Below, piece by piece: positions 1 to 7,903 of a stretch of DNA of 64,000 nucleotides. Position 1 is the stretch's first letter. Each line of letters opens with the position of its first letter. The notes beneath the pieces were generated by a model that saw only the letters and a list, made by a program, of their open reading frames with translations, was not told the DNA's origin and did no database searches. The translations under genes were made by a program, and so were the position numbers. The stretch is from NCBI RefSeq assembly GCF_004339085.1, contig NZ_SMFX01000001.1:2477975-2541974 (forward strand). The letters are read 5' to 3'. Origin of the DNA: Thiogranum longum. Its GTDB lineage: Bacteria > Pseudomonadota > Gammaproteobacteria > DSM-19610.

Positions 1-420
1 GTACTGGGCAATCGGTCCGCTGCTATCGAACAGGCCATGGCACGCTACGGCATGCACCTGGGCACCGCTTTTCAACTCATCGACGACGCCCTCGATTACG
101 GCGCATCCAACCAGGATATCGGCAAAAATGTCGGCGACGACCTGGCCGAAGGCAAGCCAACCCTGCCACTTATTCACGCCATGAAACACGGCACACCGGA
201 GCAGTCGAAGGTCATTCGCAAGGCTATCGAAAATGGTGGTCTGGAGCACATCGACACGGTCATGGACGCCATTGAATCGACACAGGCCATCGCGTACACT
301 GCGCAGTCCGCGCAACACGAGGCGGACCTGGCCATCGAGGCACTGGCGGAAATCCCGGCCAGCCCCTACAAAGAGGCCTTGTACGGACTCGCCGAATTTT
401 CGGTGAACCGGAGTTACTAA
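1..420 (+). CDS. ispB: Octaprenyl diphosphate synthase, C-terminal part
   Basis: This trans-isoprenyl diphosphate synthase elongates farnesyl diphosphate with isopentenyl diphosphate to make the ubiquinone side chain. The reading frame is already open at base 1, so the 5' part lies outside the window and 139 residues remain. The visible part carries the second aspartate-rich motif (LIDDALDY), which binds the allylic substrate through Mg2+, followed by the [17 protein letters not shown] segment typical of the family, and it ends in the usual short helical tail. A proline tRNA follows three bases after the stop. Assignment to IspB rather than another long-chain polyprenyl synthase rests on the gammaproteobacterial context. 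Confidence 0.9.
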   Translation, partial: VLGNRSAAIEQAMARYGMHLGTAFQLIDDALDYGASNQDIGKNVGDDLAEGKPTLPLIHAMKHGTPEQSKVIRKAIENGGLEHIDTVMDAIESTQAIAYTAQSAQHEADLAIEALAEIPASPYKEALYGLAEFSVNRSY

Positions 421-421
421 A

Positions 422-501
<80 letters not shown>

Positions 502-559
502 TCTTCCAAAACAGATTCGGTCGGTTATGGAAACCGGTAACAAGCAACATCTCAATGCA

Positions 560-583
560 CCCCGCGCCGAGAGCGGGGTTTTT
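560..583 (+). terminator. Rho-independent terminator after ispB/tRNA-Pro
   Basis: CCCCGC (560-565) pairs with GCGGGG (573-578) across a 7-nt loop and is followed by five T residues. It sits about 60 bases after the tRNA. The rest of the gap (584-708) holds no gene. At 689-700 it contains the 12-mer CGTCATTGCGAG, which recurs inside the dispersed repeat at 2721-2757. Confidence 0.8.
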
Positions 584-708
584 ATTGCCTGCTCAATCCC
601 ACTCCGCCACACTTTTCAAAATAATCAGCTCGCCTTGCAAGGCCGGGAACGACAAAAGATCTTTATCCGACCCAAAACGGTCAGACCCCGTCATTGCGAG
701 GATGGAAA

Positions 709-1005
709 TTACTTGTTCACCCAATCACGAAATTGATCGATCACTTCTCTGAGTTGATTGTCTGGAAGGCAGTAGTAGACAAATGGCCCGTTTCGCTCCG
801 GTCTAACCAGACCGGCCTCCCGCAGGATACGGAGATGAAACGAAACGTTAGTCTGGCTCAGGCCGGTAACTTTCACGATGTCGGTAACAGGTCGACATTC
901 CAGACCAAGGCTCGTCACGATCCGCAGTCGATTAGGTTCTCCAAGTATTTTCAGGACCTTACTGAGGCTGTTGATCTCTTTCTTCTTGTATGCGTTAATA
1001 CTCAT
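709..1005 (-). CDS. ArsR/SmtB-family transcriptional regulator
   Basis: This 98-residue protein has the winged helix-turn-helix of the ArsR family: LKILGEPNRLRIV (about residues 18-30), recognition region VTGLSQTNVSFHLRILREAGLV (about 46-67) and wing RNGPFVYYCL. The ArsR metal-binding ELCVCDL box is absent. Only two cysteines are present (in GLECRP and YYCL), so it may sense something other than arsenite or use other ligands. It is divergent from two methyltransferase genes 81 bases away, which it probably controls. No strong Shine-Dalgarno precedes the ATG, and a direct repeat overlaps the start codon, suggesting autoregulation. Confidence 0.85.
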   Translation of the reverse strand: MSINAYKKKEINSLSKVLKILGEPNRLRIVTSLGLECRPVTDIVKVTGLSQTNVSFHLRILREAGLVRPERNGPFVYYCLPDNQLREVIDQFRDWVNK

Positions 1006-1027
1006 ATGTGTATATGCTCATATGTGT
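1001..1027. promoter_or_regulatory. Direct-repeat operator between arsR-like gene and methyltransferases
   Basis: The 11-mer CTCATATGTGT occurs at 1001-1011 and again at 1017-1027, a 16-bp period, and each copy contains the palindrome CATATG. The first copy overlaps the regulator's start codon. The position in an 81-bp divergent intergenic region makes it the likely binding site of the ArsR-type protein. This is inference from position and symmetry. Confidence 0.55.
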
Positions 1028-1086
1028 GAGTGCTTACCCACTGAATGGTCGTTGAATAACAGGCGGCTGTCAAACAGGACATTGAG

Positions 1087-1692
1087 ATGAACAAAGACAA
1101 GTTTTTTCCGGCAACAATTATGCCCGATAAAGACTGGTGGCATGCGTTATGGCCAAATCCGGAGATGGTAATACGTGATGTCGGTATCGCAGCAGGTATG
1201 CGTACAGTGGATCTGTGCTGTGGAGACGGATATTTCACGCGGCCCATGTGTGAGCTATCAAGCCAGGTTTATGGTCTGGATCTGGATGCAGATTTATTGG
1301 GTCAGACAGAAACTGCATGTTGTACGTACAGTAACTTTCAATCGATCCTCGGTGATGCGCGCGACCTGCCGCAGTTGATCGATGGTTTGGTCGATTTTGT
1401 GTTTATGGCTAACACGTTTCATGGCGTACCCGAGCAAGACAGGCTCTCCAGGGCAATTAACGAAACGCTGAATGAGGCGGGTCGTTTCGCGGTGATAAAC
1501 TGGTACCGACGACCACGTGAGGAAACCACGGTACTTGATCAGCCCAGAGGCCCGGATAAGGAACTGCGTATGCAGCCAGAAGACGTTCAGCAGATTGTAG
1601 AACCTGCGGGGTTCATGCTTGAGAAAATTATTGATGTCGGCCCCTACCATTACGGTGCCGTATTCATTAAATCCGGCAAAAGTCAGGGGTAG
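1087..1692 (+). CDS. Class I SAM-dependent methyltransferase, unknown substrate
   Basis: The 201-residue protein has the Rossmann-type SAM site: motif I VDLCCGDGYFT (about residues 41-51), an acidic residue ending strand 2 (YGLDLDADLL), and the GDARDLP and VDFVFMANTFHGV strands. The glycine-rich motif is VDLCCGDG rather than the usual VLDxGxGxG. The N-terminal MPDKDWWHALWPNPE segment looks conserved but I cannot tie it to a named activity. AGGA lies 7 nt before the ATG. The gene is divergent from the ArsR-type regulator and 3 nt upstream of a second methyltransferase, so the two form an operon. A role in metalloid methylation is possible by association only. Confidence 0.75.
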   Translation: MNKDKFFPATIMPDKDWWHALWPNPEMVIRDVGIAAGMRTVDLCCGDGYFTRPMCELSSQVYGLDLDADLLGQTETACCTYSNFQSILGDARDLPQLIDGLVDFVFMANTFHGVPEQDRLSRAINETLNEAGRFAVINWYRRPREETTVLDQPRGPDKELRMQPEDVQQIVEPAGFMLEKIIDVGPYHYGAVFIKSGKSQG

Positions 1693-1695
1693 CCT

Positions 1696-2433
1696 ATGAG
1701 TTCCTGTGACGAAACAAAGATGCAGACGGAACTGATCGCTCTCTATACAAAGCTGGCAGAAAAGCCGGATTCTGACTTTGGTTGGAGCAAAGGCAAAGCC
1801 AATGCGCGTCAGTTAGGTTATTCAGACGCATGGCTGGATCAGCTGCCCGATGTGGTGTGGGAATCATCAGCCGCTGTTGGTAATCCGTTCAAGCTGGGTG
1901 AAATTGGCCCAGGACAGACTGTGGTTGATATTGGCTGTGGGGCAGGTGCAGATGCCTGTGTGGCCGCTTTACTTGTGGGGGACATGGGCAAGGTTATCGG
2001 TGTTGACTGCACTCCGGCAATGATAGACAAGTCACGAGATAACGCCCGGCACGCTGCACTGGATAACATTGAGTTCCATGAGGCCGATATCGCCAATCTG
2101 GCCATTGCAGATAACTCCGTTGATGTTGTTATCTCTAACGGGGCTATTAACCTTTCTGAGAATAAAGACAAGGTATTCCAGGAGCTGTATCGTATCCTGA
2201 AACCCGGCGGTCGTTTGCAGATTGCTGATATGGTACGTGAATCAGAAGACTGTTGCAGCGCTGTCTCTGATGCAGAATCATGGGCCGACTGCATTCAGGG
2301 AACATTACCGGCCGACAAATTATTGGAAATTATTACCAACGCTGGTTTCATTGATGCAGAACTTGTAGAACTGACAGGTTACAGAACATCTGCAAGTACT
2401 AATGGTGCGCTTTTTCGAGCGTTACATCCTTGA
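1696..2433 (+). CDS. ArsM-like SAM-dependent methyltransferase
   Basis: This 245-residue protein resembles arsenite methyltransferases, which move SAM methyl groups onto As(III) to give volatile or detoxified species. Visible features are an N-terminal tract with WESSAAVGNP, SAM motif I VVDIGCGAGAD (about residues 76-86), GVDCTPAMID, the ISNGAINLSENKDKVF segment that parallels ArsM SNCVINL, LKPGGRLQIADMV, and the late cysteine in WADCIQGTLP. Cysteines at position 4, in the DCC pair and in DCIQGTL could bind As(III), but the cysteine usual in the NCVINL element is glycine here. The ATG follows the previous stop by 3 nt with AGGGGT as ribosome site. ArsR-type control supports metalloid response; the true substrate is unproven. 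Confidence 0.7.
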   Translation: MSSCDETKMQTELIALYTKLAEKPDSDFGWSKGKANARQLGYSDAWLDQLPDVVWESSAAVGNPFKLGEIGPGQTVVDIGCGAGADACVAALLVGDMGKVIGVDCTPAMIDKSRDNARHAALDNIEFHEADIANLAIADNSVDVVISNGAINLSENKDKVFQELYRILKPGGRLQIADMVRESEDCCSAVSDAESWADCIQGTLPADKLLEIITNAGFIDAELVELTGYRTSASTNGALFRALHP

Positions 2434-2494
2434 ATGCAAATGCCCGGAGTTGGCTGCTGACTCAACCGGTCATTGATAGATTTGCACAGAGCAA

Positions 2495-2692
2495 GTCCCG
2501 GGCGGGGTGGTTTTTCGCCGGCGTCGGTGCAGCCGAGCATCGCAGACATTTTGCGATCAAGCGAGCGACTGTCTGAGCGGTTTGCGCGTCAGCGCAGACC
2601 GCGAGTTTCGCGAGCGCGCAACATGTCGAGAAGCGCAGGGGACCCGCGTAGCGGGCAAACCGTTGCCGGCGAAAAACCACCCCGCCCGGGAC
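2495..2692. repeat. 198-bp element bounded by perfect 28-bp inverted repeats
   Basis: The arm at 2495-2522 is the exact reverse complement of the arm at 2665-2692 (28 of 28 bases). The 142-bp interior is itself structured: GCGGT..GCGC (from 2577) pairs with GCGC..ACCGC (to 2602), and CCCGCGTAGCGGG lies near 2643-2655. No plausible protein is encoded and no flanking target duplication is visible. It looks like a MITE-like or structured intergenic repeat. Most of the 350-bp gap between the methyltransferase and pgl is taken up by it and the next repeat. Confidence 0.8.
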
Positions 2693-2720
2693 GATTGAAA
2701 CCACCGGTGAAGAGCCTGAT

Positions 2721-2757
2721 GGAGATTGCCGCGTCGCTGCGCTTCTCGCAATGACGA
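2721..2757 (-). repeat. Dispersed 'GTCATTGCGAG...GCAATCTCC' intergenic repeat
   Basis: Read on the minus strand the segment begins TCGTCATTGCGAGAAGCG and ends GCGGCAATCTCC. Its ends ATTGC and GCAAT are complementary, a layout known from repeats scattered between genes in many bacterial genomes. A fragment sharing CGTCATTGCGAG occurs at 689-700. Confidence 0.6.
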
Positions 2758-2783
2758 GTAGGCCGGAAACGGTCGCTTGCCTC

Positions 2784-3473
2784 CTACCCGGCGCCCTGGC
2801 ACGCTGCTTCATCCAGCAGAACATCGACACCTGCCGGGCATGCCAGCCGTGACACGGGTATATCCGCTCCCTGCTTCCAGCGGCGAACGGCGTCGCGCTT
2901 GGCCGCTCCCGTGACCAGCACGCAGATCGCATATGTATCACACAGGGCGCGAAACGTCAGGCTGACCCGTTCAGGTGGTGGTTTGGGAGCATCAAAAACA
3001 GGTATGACCAGGCGGTCATCCGGAACCGCATGGCCGGGAAACAGACTGGCGGTGTGACCGTCCTCACCGATCCCCAGCAATACCAGGTCGAAGGGCCGTT
3101 CGGTTGTGATCAGTTTCTCGTAGCTATCAGCCGCACGTTGCGGGCCCAGCTCGGCGGGCATGGGGAAAACCTGCTCCGCAGGAATCGGCACATGCGCCAG
3201 CCAGGCCTGTTGCGCCATAACGCTGTTACGTTCCGGGTGATCGACCGGCAGGCAGCGTTCGTCGCCGAACCAGACAAACCAGCGCGACCAGTCGGTGTCG
3301 AAGTCTTTCAGTCCGCGGTACACCTGCTCAGGGGTCGTGCCGCCAGCCAGTACGATGACAAACCGGCCGCGTGCAGCGATGGCCTGTTGTGCAGCATCCT
3401 GTATCCGCAGGCGCGCCTGTGCGGCAACCGTATCGGCATCGGGAAAACACCGCCAGCGCAGGGAACCCGTCAT
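2784..3473 (-). CDS. pgl: 6-phosphogluconolactonase
   Basis: This cytosolic enzyme hydrolyses 6-phosphogluconolactone to 6-phosphogluconate in the oxidative pentose phosphate and Entner-Doudoroff routes. The 229-residue protein has the DevB/Pgl hallmarks: VLAGGTTPEQVYRGL (about residues 41-55), WFVWFGDERCLPVDHPERN (about 66-84) and FDLVLLGIGEDGHTASLFPG (about 129-148). Its length is normal for the DevB type. It begins directly after the yqhA stop codon with no intervening base, so the two are translationally linked. No zwf or edd is seen nearby, which is unusual because pgl commonly sits beside zwf. Confidence 0.93.
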   Translation of the reverse strand: MTGSLRWRCFPDADTVAAQARLRIQDAAQQAIAARGRFVIVLAGGTTPEQVYRGLKDFDTDWSRWFVWFGDERCLPVDHPERNSVMAQQAWLAHVPIPAEQVFPMPAELGPQRAADSYEKLITTERPFDLVLLGIGEDGHTASLFPGHAVPDDRLVIPVFDAPKPPPERVSLTFRALCDTYAICVLVTGAAKRDAVRRWKQGADIPVSRLACPAGVDVLLDEAACQGAG

Positions 3474-3962
3474 TCAGTGCTTGTTCATTCTGTCGACGTA
3501 GGCCATGCCCAACGCCGACACGACAAAGGTAAGATGAATAATCACGAACCACATCAGCTTGTCATTGCTGATATGGGTGGCGTTCATGAAGGCCTTGAGC
3601 AGGTGAATCGAAGAGATGGCGACAATGGACGCCGCCACTTTCTGTTTGAGCGATCCGGCATCCAGCTTGCCGAGCCAGGAAAGCTTTTCGGTAGTATCAT
3701 CAACGTCGATCTGTGAAATGAAGTTCTCGTAGCCACTGAACATCACCATGATCAGCAAACCGCCGACCAGCGCCATATCGACAAGGGACAGCACCAGCAA
3801 TACCAGGTCGGACTCGGACATACTGAAAACCAGTGGCAACGCGTGTATCACCTCCTGGAAAAACTTCGCACCGAGCAGGAACAGTGCAACACTTAGGCCG
3901 ATATAGACCGGCGCAAGTACCCAGCGGCTGGCGTAAAGCAGGCTTTCAAACATCCGTTCCAC
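3474..3962 (-). CDS. yqhA: YqhA-family (UPF0114) inner-membrane protein
   Basis: A conserved membrane protein of unknown function with three or four hydrophobic segments. Family signatures [30 protein letters not shown] and [18 protein letters not shown] are all present. I chose the GTG at 3962 (162 residues) because it aligns with the E. coli start, MERFLENAMYASRW against [14 protein letters not shown], and is preceded by AAAAAGGATC at proper spacing. An upstream in-frame ATG at 3998 would add 12 unusual residues. It is the first gene of a pair with pgl. Confidence 0.88.
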   Translation of the reverse strand: MERMFESLLYASRWVLAPVYIGLSVALFLLGAKFFQEVIHALPLVFSMSESDLVLLVLSLVDMALVGGLLIMVMFSGYENFISQIDVDDTTEKLSWLGKLDAGSLKQKVAASIVAISSIHLLKAFMNATHISNDKLMWFVIIHLTFVVSALGMAYVDRMNKH

Positions 3963-4078
3963 TGATTTGATCCTTTTTAGGTTCGTATTGCGCAGCATTG
4001 TAACGCCATAGCGGGTTCGATGAGCAATACAGCCGGTTTTTTACATGACTGTCCAGTCAGGTGAAACAATTGTCCGGA

Positions 4079-5926
4079 TCAGATGCCTTCGCTGGAAAAC
4101 ACCACATTCAGGTATACCGCCCGGCCCTGGGTTTTAAAACCACCGGCGGTCTGATAGTCCTTGTCGAAGGCATTTTCCAGACGCCCGCGAACGGTCAGGT
4201 TCCTGTTGATCAATTTGCTGACATTCAGGTCCAGCACACTGTAACCGCCCAGCACTGTGTTGGAAAATGCAGAATCCTCGCGCTCACCCGTGGTCAGAAA
4301 CTGGCCGCCGATCTGCCACGGACCCAGACGGTAATCCAGCGTGGCAGAAAAACTCTTTTTGGCACGCCGCGCCAGCTGCTCTCCGGTATTGCGATCTTCC
4401 GGATCCTGGTATGTCGCAGAAACATGGCCTGACCAGTCACCCATTGCATAACGATACTCGACCTCAACACCACGAATACGCGCCTCATCGACATTGACGT
4501 TCTGACCCGGAACGGGGCCGAGAAAACCGTCGGGATCGACAAAGCTGATCAGGTCATCGATTTCATTCTGGAAAGCCGTAACAGATATCTGCTGGCCGGT
4601 ATCGATATGGTGTTTAACGCCCATTTCATAGTTCGTGGATTTCTCGGGATCAAGTCCTGCATTTCCGCCGAAACCGAACAGGTCAAAGAAACTCGGCGCC
4701 TTGAACCCCGTACCGACACTTGCATAAACGCTGGTACTGTCAGTGAAGCGGTAGCCCAGCGTAGTATTCCACGTGGTCTCGTTACCGAATATTTCATCAT
4801 CGGTGTAGCGTGCCGCCAGCAGCAGACTGGTATTACCCAGGACTATCTGATCCTGCCCGAACACCGCCCTGATATTCTTGTCTTCTTTCACCACCGTACC
4901 AAAACTCGCCGAGTCGACATTTTCATTGGCCAGATAAGCACCAACTGTCAGCAACTGCGCCTCCCCGATTTGCACATCGTTCTGCCAGTCTGCCGCCCAG
5001 CGTGCAGTTGCCGAAAGGTCGCTGGACTGATTCTGCTCGAGACGGTCTGCGGTGTAACTCAGCCTGAGCGTACTGCTCCAGATGTCAGCCGGGTTGGCGG
5101 ACAAGGTCACTGCAGTGACGCGGTTGCTGTAGTCCTGGTCGAGGGGTGCCGCAAAAAAATCGTAATACTCGGTTTTTCCCTTGCTGGCCCAGGTACTGAA
5201 CGCCATATCGACTGCGCCGAGATCCGCACCGAAATCAAAATCCAGCGACATGTTGCTATAACCCCGGTCACCCGTTGCACTGATAAGCGTCTGGTAACCG
5301 TCGGTTCCCTGAAAGGACAAGCCGGCACTGGCGCGGAATTTATCTCCTGTCCCCGCTACCCGCGCATCCCCACGCACAGTGTTGTTGGTGCCGACACCAA
5401 AACTTCCACTCTGGCTGACACCTGCGGTTGGCTTGCGGGTAAATATCTGTATCACACCACCGATTGCCTCGGATCCATACAGGCTGGAACGCGGTCCACG
5501 GACAACTTCGATACGTTCGATCATTGCCGGGTCGATATTCTGCCAGGCCGCACTGCCAACCGTGGCATCGTTCACCTTCACGCCATCAATCAGCAACAGC
5601 GTGTGGTTACTCTCGGCACCACGAATAAAGACCGATGTCTGCTGGCCCGGACCACCGCTGCGGCCGATATCGACACCGGCAAGAAAACGCAATAACTCGG
5701 CCACATCATTGGCCTGTGCGCGCTCGATTTCAGCGCGGTGGATGACCTGTACCGAAGCCAGGGCTTCATTGGCCGTTTGCGCTGTTCGGGTTGCAGTCAC
5801 CACCACGGTATCGCCGTTGACAGTTTCGGCCGCTACTGGTTGTGACGAAGGAAATAGCGCGAACAGCATCAGTGCAGATGCAGCGCAGGATAACGGGGTT
5901 GAAACGGATTGCTCGATACCGGACAT
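4079..5926 (-). CDS. btuB: TonB-dependent receptor, BtuB-type cobalamin transporter
   Basis: An outer-membrane gated barrel that imports vitamin B12 or related corrinoids using TonB energy. The 615-residue form starts at the ATG preceded by GGAG; a signal peptide ending near QPVAAE is followed by the TonB box DTVVVTATR. The plug domain shows NDVAELLRFLAGVDIGR, SVFIRGAESNHTLLLIDGV and IERIEVVRGPRSSLYGSEAIGGVI. The rest is beta-barrel, ending in VYLNVVFSSEGI. The last residue is Ile rather than the usual terminal aromatic, a small oddity. A cobalamin riboswitch lies upstream on the same strand, which is strong evidence for corrinoid transport. No btuCDF genes are adjacent. Confidence 0.9.
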   Translation of the reverse strand: MSGIEQSVSTPLSCAASALMLFALFPSSQPVAAETVNGDTVVVTATRTAQTANEALASVQVIHRAEIERAQANDVAELLRFLAGVDIGRSGGPGQQTSVFIRGAESNHTLLLIDGVKVNDATVGSAAWQNIDPAMIERIEVVRGPRSSLYGSEAIGGVIQIFTRKPTAGVSQSGSFGVGTNNTVRGDARVAGTGDKFRASAGLSFQGTDGYQTLISATGDRGYSNMSLDFDFGADLGAVDMAFSTWASKGKTEYYDFFAAPLDQDYSNRVTAVTLSANPADIWSSTLRLSYTADRLEQNQSSDLSATARWAADWQNDVQIGEAQLLTVGAYLANENVDSASFGTVVKEDKNIRAVFGQDQIVLGNTSLLLAARYTDDEIFGNETTWNTTLGYRFTDSTSVYASVGTGFKAPSFFDLFGFGGNAGLDPEKSTNYEMGVKHHIDTGQQISVTAFQNEIDDLISFVDPDGFLGPVPGQNVNVDEARIRGVEVEYRYAMGDWSGHVSATYQDPEDRNTGEQLARRAKKSFSATLDYRLGPWQIGGQFLTTGEREDSAFSNTVLGGYSVLDLNVSKLINRNLTVRGRLENAFDKDYQTAGGFKTQGRAVYLNVVFSSEGI

Positions 5927-5944
5927 GTTGTTCTCCGAATTTGT

Positions 5945-5963
5945 GTTGCACCACCCGTGCAAC
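5945..5963 (-). promoter_or_regulatory. btuB: Hairpin next to the btuB ribosome-binding site
   Basis: GTTGCAC (5945-5951) and GTGCAAC (5957-5963) form a perfect 7-bp stem with a 5-nt loop in the btuB leader, just upstream of the GGAG ribosome site. No run of U follows, so it is more likely part of a translational expression platform than a terminator. Confidence 0.45.
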
Positions 5964-6063
5964 TGAAATGAGTTGAACGCGCAGGACCAATCCGGGATCG
6001 GGAATATGACTACAGCAGCCAGACACACCGACACCTTGCTCGCCCCACGCGGCAGGTTGTCTC

Positions 6064-6248
6064 AGTCAGGCCGGTCTCCGGACTCGTGAGCGGCGATTGC
6101 CGGCAGGTTGCCTTCCCGCGCATCCTGCGCAGTGGCGTTTAAACCTGTCTGTACTCACTTACCGTTGCGGGGGCAGTGCCGGAATTGCTGTAAACAGCGC
6201 ACCGGCTTCCCGTTTCACTTTCGCGCAGACCACGCGAAAAGCACCTGA
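6064..6248 (-). promoter_or_regulatory. Cobalamin (AdoCbl) riboswitch
   Basis: On the minus strand the leader contains the conserved cobalamin-aptamer landmarks in order: AGGTGC near the 5' end (6241-6248), GAAACGGGAAGCCGGTGCG, CCGGCACTGCCCCCGCAACGGTAA, the B12 box core GCCACTGCGC...GGGAAGGC (around 6107-6136), and the closing CGAGTCCGGAGACCGGCCTGAC (6065-6086). It lies 138 nt before the btuB start, so corrinoid excess should shut down the receptor. Confidence 0.95.
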
Positions 6249-6308
6249 TGAACGGCGCGGGACTTTAAGGCAGTGGCTTGTGGCAGTCAATGTTTGTTTC
6301 CAGCAGGC

Positions 6309-6346
6309 AAAAAAAAGCCCCGGCCACCGCAGGGGTGAACCGGGGC
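6309..6346 (-). terminator. Rho-independent terminator of the ammonium transporter gene
   Basis: On the minus strand GCCCCGG (6346-6340) pairs with CCGGGGC (6323-6317), with an inner extension TTCACCCCTGCGGTGG, followed by eight T residues. It starts 14 bases after the amt stop and separates amt from the btuB riboswitch. Confidence 0.9.
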
Positions 6347-6360
6347 ATTGGCAGCCGGAA

Positions 6361-7557
6361 CTAGCGGTCGTATTCCGGCGTTGCGGAAACGTGGTGAATA
6401 CTGAGATCTGCACCCTGGTATTCCTGTTCCTGGTCCAGACGCAGCCCCATCACAACCTTGATGCCACCGTAAACAACAAGTCCACCAATCAGCGCAACCG
6501 AAATGCCCAGCGCGGTGCCGACCAGCTGTGCGGAAAAACTCACACCACCCAGCCCACCCAGCGCCGTGCTGCCGAATATGCCACAGGCAATACCGCCCCA
6601 GGCCCCACACAGGCCGTGCAAGGGCCAGACGCCCAGTACATCATCGATCTTCCAGCGATTCTGGGTCAGCGTGAACAGCCACACGAACATGGCACCGGCA
6701 ACCAGACCGGTCGCCAGTGCGCCGAGCGGGTGCATGACATCTGAGCCGGCGCATACGGCAACCAGGCCGGCCAACGGGCCATTGTGTACAAAACCCGGGT
6801 CATTCTTGCCGGCAAACAACGCGGCGAGAATGCCACCGACCATTGCCATCAACGAATTTCCGGCCACCAGCCCACTGACAGCATCGATGGTCTGAGCGGA
6901 CATCACATTAAACCCGAACCAGCCGACGGACAGTATCCAGGCACCGAGTGCGAGGAAGGGGATGCTGGATGGCGGGTGTGCCGTCATCTGCCCCTCCTTG
7001 TTGTATCGCCCGTGCCGGGCGCCCAGCAGCAGAACCGCCATCAGCGCAATCCACCCGCCCATGGCATGAACCACCACCGATCCGGCAAAATCGTGGAATG
7101 CGTAGCCAAAACTGGCCTCGATCCAGTCCTGGACACCGTAGTTACCATTCCAGACGATACCTTCAAAAAACGGGTAGACCGCTGCAACCAGTATAAAAGT
7201 GGCCAGCAGTTGCGGGTTGAAGCGCGCACGCTCTGCAATGCCACCGGAGATAATCGCGGGAATGGCGGCCGCAAACGTAAGCAGGAAGAAGAACTTGACC
7301 AACTCGTAACCGTGTTTCTCGGCCAGCACGTTGGCGCCGGAAAAGAAGTCCACACCGTAGGCCACACTGTAGCCGATGAAGAAATAGGCGATAGTGGACA
7401 TGGCGAAATCAGCAATAATCTTGACCAGCGCGTTGACCTGGTTTTTGCTGCGTACGGTGCCGACTTCCAGAAAGGCAAAGCCGGCATGCATTGCCAACAC
7501 CATGATTGCGCCAAGTAGAATGAACAGCACATCGCTGCCCGCTTGATAATCTTCCAT
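6361..7557 (-). CDS. amt: Ammonium transporter (Amt/MEP/Rh family)
   Basis: A trimeric inner-membrane channel for ammonium uptake. The 398-residue protein has the expected eleven or so membrane helices. Key elements are FAFLEVGTVRSKNQVNAL near the N-terminus, FHDFAGSVVVHAMGGW with the first pore histidine (about residue 163), GWFGFNVMSA, and VWPLHGLCGAWGGIACG with the second twin histidine (about 313). The short cytosolic tail GLRLDQEQEYQGADLSIH matches the regulatory C-terminus that contacts PII proteins. No N-terminal signal peptide or neighbouring glnK is seen, so it is a lone amt gene. It ends in a strong terminator. Confidence 0.95.
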   Translation of the reverse strand: MEDYQAGSDVLFILLGAIMVLAMHAGFAFLEVGTVRSKNQVNALVKIIADFAMSTIAYFFIGYSVAYGVDFFSGANVLAEKHGYELVKFFFLLTFAAAIPAIISGGIAERARFNPQLLATFILVAAVYPFFEGIVWNGNYGVQDWIEASFGYAFHDFAGSVVVHAMGGWIALMAVLLLGARHGRYNKEGQMTAHPPSSIPFLALGAWILSVGWFGFNVMSAQTIDAVSGLVAGNSLMAMVGGILAALFAGKNDPGFVHNGPLAGLVAVCAGSDVMHPLGALATGLVAGAMFVWLFTLTQNRWKIDDVLGVWPLHGLCGAWGGIACGIFGSTALGGLGGVSFSAQLVGTALGISVALIGGLVVYGGIKVVMGLRLDQEQEYQGADLSIHHVSATPEYDR

Positions 7558-7903
7558 TATCGACTCCCGACTGTTCTGTTATTGTGCGTTACAAGGTTAT
7601 AGCGAAGGGGAATACCTTAATGATTTTCAAAGCATTTTCAATCTGTCTTTAAGCTAATGCAGATAACGCACGAATTTCAATTGGATATCGGCCTGGCGCG
7701 CATCATTTTGACTCATGCGGAAAAATCAGGAATGCTTGATATCGGGGCATGTAAAATCGCCCGTCATGACGTCGCAAAGCATGAACGAGCGACGACAGCA
7801 GGGTGTGATAAGGTTCGTGCAAAACCGGCTGGTAAACACCCGGCAGCGCACCCTGGGCCCCGAACCCGGAAACAGCAGGCCGCCAGGAGCTAACATAATT
7901 TCC
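7558..7903. other. Intergenic region between divergent amt and membrane-protein gene
   Basis: 346 bases without a convincing gene. It must hold the amt promoter on the minus strand and that of the gene at 7904 on the plus strand. I looked for a sigma-54 -24/-12 element ahead of amt and did not find a clear one. An in-frame upstream extension of the 7904 gene (from 7715) is not conserved-looking and was not accepted. Confidence 0.5.

Noticed and set aside
2495..2760. CRISPR array or attenuator
   Set aside because: There is one pair of inverted arms, not regularly spaced direct repeats, and no U tract.
2462..2941. 159-codon minus-strand frame across the inverted-repeat element and pgl end
   Set aside because: Covers repeat DNA and the certain pgl gene; Arg/Ser/Pro-rich composition typical of chance frames in GC-rich repeats.
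4607..5695. Long open frame on the plus strand inside btuB
   Set aside because: It is antisense to a clear TonB-receptor gene on the minus strand, has no ribosome site and its translation has no domain-like pattern.
7558..7640. Sigma-54 promoter ahead of amt
   Set aside because: Expected in nitrogen-regulated amt genes but no GG-N10-GC pair with correct flanks was found on the minus strand.
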